From Bugula neritina (Eukaryota > Bryozoa > Gymnolaemata > Cheilostomatida > Bugulidae), in assembly GCA_964035545.1 (NCBI GenBank), contig OZ037765.1:13882698-13946697 (forward strand): 64,000 nt of DNA, read 5' to 3'. A program made the translations under genes and the position numbers. Within the stretch, counting starts at the first letter, position 1, and each line of letters starts with the position of its first letter. The notes below the pieces were generated by a model, which ran no database searches, was not told the origin of the DNA, and saw only the letters and a program-made list of their open reading frames with translations. This document shows, piece after piece, positions 57,656 to 64,000 of the stretch.

Positions 57656-58520
57656 ATACTAATAGTGATAGTAAAACTAAATCAAAATTACTGAAAGTGT
57701 AATGCTATTACTATTAGTATTAGTATTACTATTACTAGTAGTAGTACACTGACACTGTACAGTACTACTAGTACTAGTAGTACTACTACTACTACTAGTA
57801 CTAGTAGTAGTAGACGTAGTAACTGTAACTTTGACACTAACAGTAACACTAACTTTAAGTATTAGTAGTAGCAGTAGTCGTGGAGCTACTGCTAGACATA
57901 GTCATACTCATAGCTTGAGTTATGCTGTAGTTTTATACTCAATTTATAGTAATAGTATTAGTATGATTAATACTATGTGTCATAGTCATATTTATAGTGA
58001 TTGTGACACCGGTGTTGATAATAATACTAATAGTGAATGTGATACTAATACTTACACTTACAGTGATATTGATACTGATAGTCATAGAGTTGGGCCATAG
58101 TGGTAGTGCTACAGTGCTAATAGTAGTACTAGTAGCAGTATTAGTAGGGGTTACTGTTGCATACACCAGTCGTTTCGTACACAAACTGTTGTACACAAAA
58201 TCAAAATGAATAATCATAATCATAATGAATTAACCCCAAATCCTAAGCTCAAATCATAAATTAAAATAAATATCCAAAAAGTATCACCAAAATATGTATT
58301 TTAGTTAATTTATATTGATGTGTATGAAACGACCTGAAAAGGTGGGTACTAAATGACTAGTGTACAAAAGAACCTGCACCCAGTAGTAGATGTAGTACTA
58401 GAGGTGGTCTTGGACCTAATAGTAATAGTAGTACTATTAATGTAAGTATTAGTAATACTACCGACTAGTATGAGTATTACTAACTCTAAGAGTAAGAATA
58501 AATTATTCTTAGTCTAACAG
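57656..58520. repeat. Degenerate triplet array (copy F)
   Basis: TAG/TAC/ACT/AGT words include a strongly self-complementary core around 57730-57815. It continues the array at 50100-50426 across the element 3 insertion. The ORFs over it are artefacts. Confidence 0.7.
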
Positions 58521-58877
58521 TAACATACAGTTAGTTTTACACAGAATTTGAATTCTAGTTTTACTAAACAATATGTGTGTTTGTTCCGTTTGATTATACT
58601 TGAAGGTTTTTGGTCAGCTACAAGTATTAGTTCTGGGTTCTTCATCAGCTACCAAAAATAATGAATACACAGCATAACATTTACTTGTAGTTTACTTGAA
58701 ACTGTATTTTTATGATAATGTAATGTGGTACAGCAAATAATTTGCTTCACTTCATATTGATAATACCCTAATTCTGATCACATTCTGAAATTTGGATTAT
58801 CTTTTACATGCACAGCTTGTTTTTATATCCATAAATGTCTCGAAGAATTTAAACATACTAAGTGAATAATATTTCAG

Positions 58878-61800
58878 ATGGGGAAACTTCATGAAACTAG
58901 TGACTATGAAGCAAGACGACTTAAAAATATTGCTGACAACAAAACAATGGTAATGTATATAATATACATGGCTAATCATTCTGTACATTAGACCAATAGC
59001 TACTTCTAGTATATTAAATCACTCATGAAGAAAGATTGTACAACTGTAATATTTTATGTGGTATTTATTCTGACATAGCTGGCCAAAATTATGGGTGATT
59101 TGCAAGGATGGAAACCAGGTGCTAAGAAAATTTCAAGAACAGTACCGAAGGACAAAATAAGTTCAACTCTCGAATACAACAAAAAACATTTGCGTCCTCG
59201 GTTTATTTCTAGTGATAGACCCATCAAATGCCGGCGTAATCCTGGCCGGGCTGCTAGGCCGGAAAATCTATTAGATGACACATCTAGGTGTCCAAATGTC
59301 AACCAAGAACATCTATCTAATGACCTTACTAGTCCAAAGGTACTAAGCAGTTTAAACTTTTTTTGTGAAGTTTTAAAAACTGTATTTGGTAAATGGAGAA
59401 ATGTTCAAGATGTAATTATATTTTAATATATTATAATTTGTCTCTCAGTCCCAATGACTTACTCATTTAAAGGTCTTCTGCCACTTAGAATTTTTTTGTT
59501 ACTTGAAAGCTTAAAACTCACTGATTCTTACCAACATAGTAGTTCATATCCTGTAGAAACACTGTCATCTTAAATGCAGAATCCCAGCAATACATTTTAA
59601 AAAATACAATTCAGCCATATGTAGTGCATGTGTGAGATGCAAGTTGTGTCCTCATATATATTTGACTCTTTTTCCTGATGCACAGTTCTTTATATTTAGA
59701 AAGGCAATGAATATCGAGCCTTTCAATAAAGCAAAACAATGCTTTGTGGCTGAAGATGTTTAAGTTACAGTAATCTTTAGTTGTATATATGTTATTTATA
59801 TATATTGTATATGCTATATGCAATGTATATGTTTTATATATGTTGTATATGCTATATGCAATGTATATGTTTTGTATATATTGTATATGCTATATGCAAT
59901 GTATTTTATTTATATGTTATCTATATATGTTGTATATGCTATATGAAATGTATATGTTTTACATATGTATATTTACATGTTGTATATGTTATATTATGTG
60001 TAGAGGTTTCTGGTAAAGTTCTCATTTGGTCAATCTCCTGCTGCTAATACTGAAGATAGTAACAGTGACACTCTGTCGCTGTATGATGAAAGTGAGAGTG
60101 AAAGTGAAGAAGAGTACTTATGGCAGCCCCCACCAAGACATGTAGCTTCTGCAAAGTTTTACAAGGTGCTTGATTTTTATATTTGACATTTTTAAATGTC
60201 GTTTTAAATACCATTTAAGAGAGCAGCCGTGGTCTAGGGGTTAAAGCGTTTGCCTAGTAAACACCAAGTCATGGGTTCGAACCCCACAAAGGCCATTGGG
60301 GATGTTAGGAAGAGCATTCAGCCATAATTGCTCCTGTGCCCCATCTGAATAAGTCCTTAGCCCGATTTAGCAAAAAACTATTTTCGTCAAGAGTTTTCTC
60401 ACAGGGATAGTGACTAAAAAGTTACGTGAGTTTCAAATAGTATTTACAAATGCTACAATTTCTAATATTTTCTATTTCAAGGAATTTAAATGCTCTTATT
60501 CTATAGTTTGAACTTATGTTTTAGGCAATAGAAGATATAAGTGAAGAAGATATAGCTGCTGTGGCTGATAAGACATCTGAAAAAGTTTACAATTCATCTT
60601 TAGTATGTTCTCTATTATCTACCAACTGTTAATGCGTTAGATTATAGTGCATATAAAAATCTTATTTTGTTTTTAATATATATTTTGATGAAATATGCAA
60701 CTATATTTGGATGTTTGACCGAACTGCTTTGCTAAATTATGATTTTTGCTTGTTTTTAAGGGATCAACTTGCCATCAATGTAGACAGAAGACTATTGACA
60801 CAAAGACTATATGTCGAAACAAAGAATGTACTGGCATTAGAGGCCAGGTATGTTATCTTTTTACATGTTGAGACTATTTGAATCTGTTGCTGCTCTTTGC
60901 TCAGATTTGGGCTTTTTAAATTTAAAGTTTTGTGCTTGATGGTATTATAAGCAGAATAGTTTACCTCCAGTTTGTAGTTTGACCAAATTTACAAGTTTTG
61001 TAGAATTTTTCTGAAAATAGTAACATGCTGTTTGTTATTTTAAAACCTAATGCGGGTTTTTTAAATTGTTTCGATTGTACCAGCCAGCCCTCTATCAATA
61101 GCAGTGTCTTGCGTTAACATACATTATTTGTAAATTAATATTTGCTTTCTGTTGAAATTGGTATTTGTGTGGACACTTGGAGTATAAAAACGCGTCTGCA
61201 TATATGAGTAAGTATCTGCAGTACTGAGAAAGGTTTCCCAGAATATGTATATGATAATTTAGTTGTGGGTTGATGGTTTATTTGTGACTAGTGAACACTA
61301 AACGGTGTTGTAATGGCCATCAGCTCATTCTCCTGTTAGCAATGTATTCGTTCTTTTCGTGTCACAATAAGCTTCTATTGTGTTCTGTGTCTCTTTTGCG
61401 TGGATTTGTGTCATGGAACATTTTCTTTTTACAGTTTTGTGGACCTTGCTTGAAAAACCGGTATGGGGAGGATGCTCGTGTTACTCTAGAAGATAGTAAG
61501 TGGATTTGCCCGCCGTGCCGCGGTATTTGCAACTGTTCTTTCTGCAGACGAAAAGCAGGTCGTGGTGCCACTGGAATTCTCATACACTTGGCTCGAGAAA
61601 ATGGATTTTCTGATGTGTCATCGTATTTGCAGAGGTATATTATATAAGAAATCACTGTTAATTCTTGCACAACATATCTGTCTGATATGGAAGCTTATGT
61701 GGTTTTCACCATGTTTATTGTCAGACAGAATTTTTATACCTTTTAAAGCCATGCCTTGCTTTCTGTTGTCTACAAATTTAAATAAACTTTTTCTATTTCA

Positions 61801-61992
61801 CTGTTAGCTGTGATTGAGCTACGTTTTGGAAAGTAGGATAAATGCTGAATAAATTTTACCAGCATTAGTTTGATGATACATTGCCTAATTTATTATAGAA
61901 GTAATGATTCAGAAAATTCTAGATATAAGCTTCATATTGTTATTCACATGCATGAAAATTTTTCTCTTTTCAGTTTCAACAAGAAGATATGA
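58878..61992 (+). CDS. CDCA7: Cell division cycle-associated protein 7 (CDCA7), 7 exons
   Basis: CDCA7 activates the HELLS nucleosome remodeller and is needed for DNA methylation maintenance in animals that keep it. Exons: 58878-58949, 59079-59339, 60004-60165, 60525-60602, 60761-60847, 61435-61634 and 61974-61992 (TGA). They total 879 nt, 292 residues. The N-terminus holds a leucine-zipper-like [17 protein letters not shown] and Arg-rich stretches, followed by an acidic Ser/Glu run ([11 protein letters not shown]). The hallmark Cys-rich zinc domain starts [19 protein letters not shown] and continues with [12 protein letters not shown], then [13 protein letters not shown]. The Arg in CRQKT, the Gly in CGPC and the Arg in KNRYGE match the positions mutated in ICF syndrome 3, all intact here. 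The first exon starts at the ATG right after an acceptor, so upstream exon(s) exist and the true start could lie further 5'. Confidence 0.93.
59797..59960. repeat. AT-rich minisatellite, ~38-bp unit, in CDCA7 intron 2
   Basis: Four imperfect copies of a unit containing TTGTATATGCTATATGCAATG, starting near 59805, 59843, 59881 and 59930. Decayed repeat sequence runs on to the exon 3 acceptor at 60003. Confidence 0.8.
60224..60435 (+). mobile_element. tRNA-Thr-derived SINE in CDCA7 intron 3
   Basis: The head GCAGCCGTGGTCTAGGGG (A box), CCTAGTAAACA (anticodon loop with AGT) and GGGTTCGAACCC (B box) resembles tRNA-Thr. The body has GATGTTAGGAAGAGCATTC, CATAATTGCTCC, GTGCCCCATCT and AAGTCCTTAGCCC, shared with the minus-strand copy at 20190-20416. 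RNA polymerase III boxes are intact, so this copy is younger than the other. Confidence 0.82.
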
Positions 61993-62278
61993 AGTCCTGC
62001 TGAAGTGAAGAGTTGACAGTTTTCATAGTGACATTAACCCCAATATTTTAACCATTTAAGCTGAATTATAGTACTAGTATATTTTATACAGAAAAGGATG
62101 TGCATATCCGTGACAATTGTAGTTGGGTCTATACTATATTTCTAATTTTCTATCATTCAGTAATCGGATATATAAATACAGTTTGTATAGTGCTTGACTA
62201 TATATTTTATTATCAGAGCAAATTTTTATAGTTGCCCTATTGGTGAATTTTGTTTTTTTTTCTTCTACCTTTTGTAAT

Positions 62279-62284
62279 AATAAA
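62279..62284 (+). terminator. Candidate poly(A) signal of CDCA7
   Basis: AATAAA lies 286 bp after the stop codon, and another occurs near 62320. This is a plausible transcript end. Confidence 0.4.
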
Positions 62285-62339
62285 ATGTATATAGATCTTG
62301 ATTAGGTTCAATCCTAGTTCAAATAAAAAATTGTTCAGA

Positions 62340-63516
62340 ATTCTGCTTTTTAAAACAGGTTAGTAATAAAGTATTATAAATCTATTAGTTCTGTATGTGG
62401 TTGCTATCTTTAAATTTGCAAACTGAACACACTTTCATAATGCTATTCAGCTCAGCAGTCCGGTTAATTAGTCAAATGTCTGTATAGCCTGTTAGTAGCC
62501 TAACGAAAATTCATGCTTGACCTAGAAAACGTTTTATGCTGTCAATGTACATCTCTACACTTGGTGTATACTATATTTCGATTTAGTATATGCAATTATG
62601 GAACATTATTTTCTAACTCAGTTTGCTATTTTACTAATGTTGAGAACTGACGATTTTTTATCACTGCCTCAGTTTTGGGTTCTTCTCATTAATAAAAGAT
62701 TTTGTGAAACAATCACAATGCACTAAAACAGCTGGGAAGTCATGCAACATCAATGTAAGAGAATGCAAATACATGGTGGATCTGAGCTTTGAGGGGAATT
62801 GTAATGTGATCATGTAACACAAATCTAGTGTTATTTGAAATAAAATTGTAGAAATGAAGGACGTGGTTAGACCATGAATATTCATCAATAATATATACTA
62901 GCTATAAATTTTTGCTGATGAATGTGTGTTGGCAAATGGTTCATTTCTGCTCTGCATGCATTTAATATATTTACACACCACACATCACACATATGAGCAT
63001 TGTCAGTTTTTGAAAAGAAAATAACATGCATTGGTGTTGTTTGGGGCAAAAACTAAAGTCCGAAAACTTCAATAAATTCTGTTGTACTTTGAACTTGAGT
63101 TTTGACCAAATGTTAAAACAGAAGTCAAGGCAAGTATTAAATCATAAAATTCAAGGTAGGTATCACCACTAATTCATTCCAACATGCAACATACTATAGA
63201 AAAGAGCTCGACATTTGCATACTTGTCACTCCCAACACTGCAACACAGAATCTAGAACATGACTGTGCTCGTTTTTAGTCACTTATACTAGCTCTCAATT
63301 GTCACTGCATGCCGCATGGTGTTTTCAAAATAATATGTTAGTTTTATGAGTTGGTATACGCCAAAGTGTATTTTTTAGATAAATCCAGATAATGCATAAG
63401 ACGATCATAAAATAAACTTTTGTAATGAAACTTTTTAATTTTTCATGACACCTTAATTACACCAATTATTCTTATTGACAAGTAACATTGCTTATATGTA
63501 TTTTTCGGTTATAGAT
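62340..63516. other. Intergenic downstream of CDCA7
   Basis: AT-rich sequence with no gene or family repeat recognised. Confidence 0.4.
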
Positions 63517-63738
63517 AAAAGTGGCACAGGTAATAATAGCATTGGTAATAATGACACAAATGGAAAGTAGATAAAAATACCACAAGCTGATGTTAAACTT
63601 TCCAATACCCCAAACTCAAACCCCCAACCCTTAAAACCCAACCTCAAACTCTCATCCCCAAACCCAAAACCCCCATTCCAAACCCCCAACCCAAACCCTA
63701 ATTTGAAAGTGTGCCATTTTTACCTGTGCCATTTTTAC
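63517..63738. repeat. Fold-back element around a C-rich block
   Basis: The left arm AAAAGTGGCACAGGTAA (63517-63533) is inverted at 63720-63736 with one mismatch. The right arm is also a direct doublet of GTGCCATTTTTACC (63711-63738). Between them, 63607-63702 is a degenerate CAAACCC/CCCAACCC block whose minus strand has many G-runs able to form a G-quadruplex. It looks telomere-like but is not a clean TTAGGG array. Confidence 0.65.
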
Positions 63739-64000
63739 CGCACACCGTATTTGTCAACAGAGAGCAAAAGTAAGACTATACAATGACTTTGAATTCATAA
63801 TATTAAAACCACTGCATAAAAGAACTATATGAAAATGTGGGTTGATTTAATCGTATTTACCATAGCACATAATAAATAATTATTGCACGTATAAAAATTT
63901 AGCCATGTTACATAACGAATAGGCTATATGAATTATAAAATAAATATATTAGATAACTCATTTATGCTATAATATCATGAAAAATAAAACTGCAAAAATA

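Noticed and set aside
57831-58223. Ser/Thr/Ile-rich ORFs
   Set aside because: They are products of the degenerate triplet array, open because its words rarely form stops in those frames.
59781-60047. Cys/Tyr/Met-rich ORF of 88 codons
   Set aside because: It is a translation of the intronic AT minisatellite in CDCA7.
63601-63702. Interstitial telomere
   Set aside because: CCCTAA appears only once; the block is irregular CAAACCC/CCCAACCC and lacks a TTAGGG array.

Overview
This window is nuclear DNA from an animal, most likely a marine invertebrate and probably a lophotrochozoan (inferred; I could not place the species). It is AT-rich. Its genes have short exons and GT/AG introns of roughly 100-900 bp, with standard code usage. 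It is studded with LTR retrotransposons, SINEs, MITEs and simple repeats. There is no bacterial operon structure, CRISPR array or origin. Exon borders below were read by eye from splice sites, reading frame and family similarity; every complete model closes in frame.

Host genes, left to right: the 3' end of RPTOR (+, 2-3437), tail-to-tail with CDK1 (-, 3804-14277); an unrecognised small multi-pass membrane protein (-, 28943-30297); a fatty acyl-CoA reductase (+, 33853-38820) ending 44 bp from TIMM22 (-, 38865-40087); an isopenicillin-N-synthase-like 2OG-Fe(II) dioxygenase (-, 40860-45793); and CDCA7 (+, 58878-61992). They look like independent housekeeping or metabolic genes rather than one pathway, though RPTOR, CDK1 and CDCA7 all belong to growth and cell-cycle control.

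Three young LTR retrotransposons, all on the minus strand, dominate the rest. Element 1 (7509-11884) sits inside a CDK1 intron. It has identical-looking 540-bp LTRs and one gag-protease-integrase ORF. Its reverse transcriptase is gone, and an RNase H tail lies after the integrase, which implies a Gmr1-type domain order. Element 2 (20438-27165) has 307-bp LTRs differing at one base, no readable protease or RT core, and a downstream two-exon zinc-finger gene. Element 3 (50427-57655) has 992-bp LTRs, an intact gag and a 1458-residue pol whose last residues lie inside the LTR. Elements 2 and 3 share a tRNA-Leu primer-binding site and -1 frameshift signals of the same geometry: 7-nt slippery site, 5-nt spacer, 10-11-bp stem, 13-nt loop.

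The remainder holds a perfect (GT)249 tract, several degenerate triplet/hexamer arrays, tRNA-derived SINEs, short inverted-repeat transposons, a decayed LINE, and a C-rich fold-back element near the right end. The strongest candidates for new biology are the matched frameshift signals, the spliced zinc-finger gene of element 2, and the recent spread of two RT-less elements.
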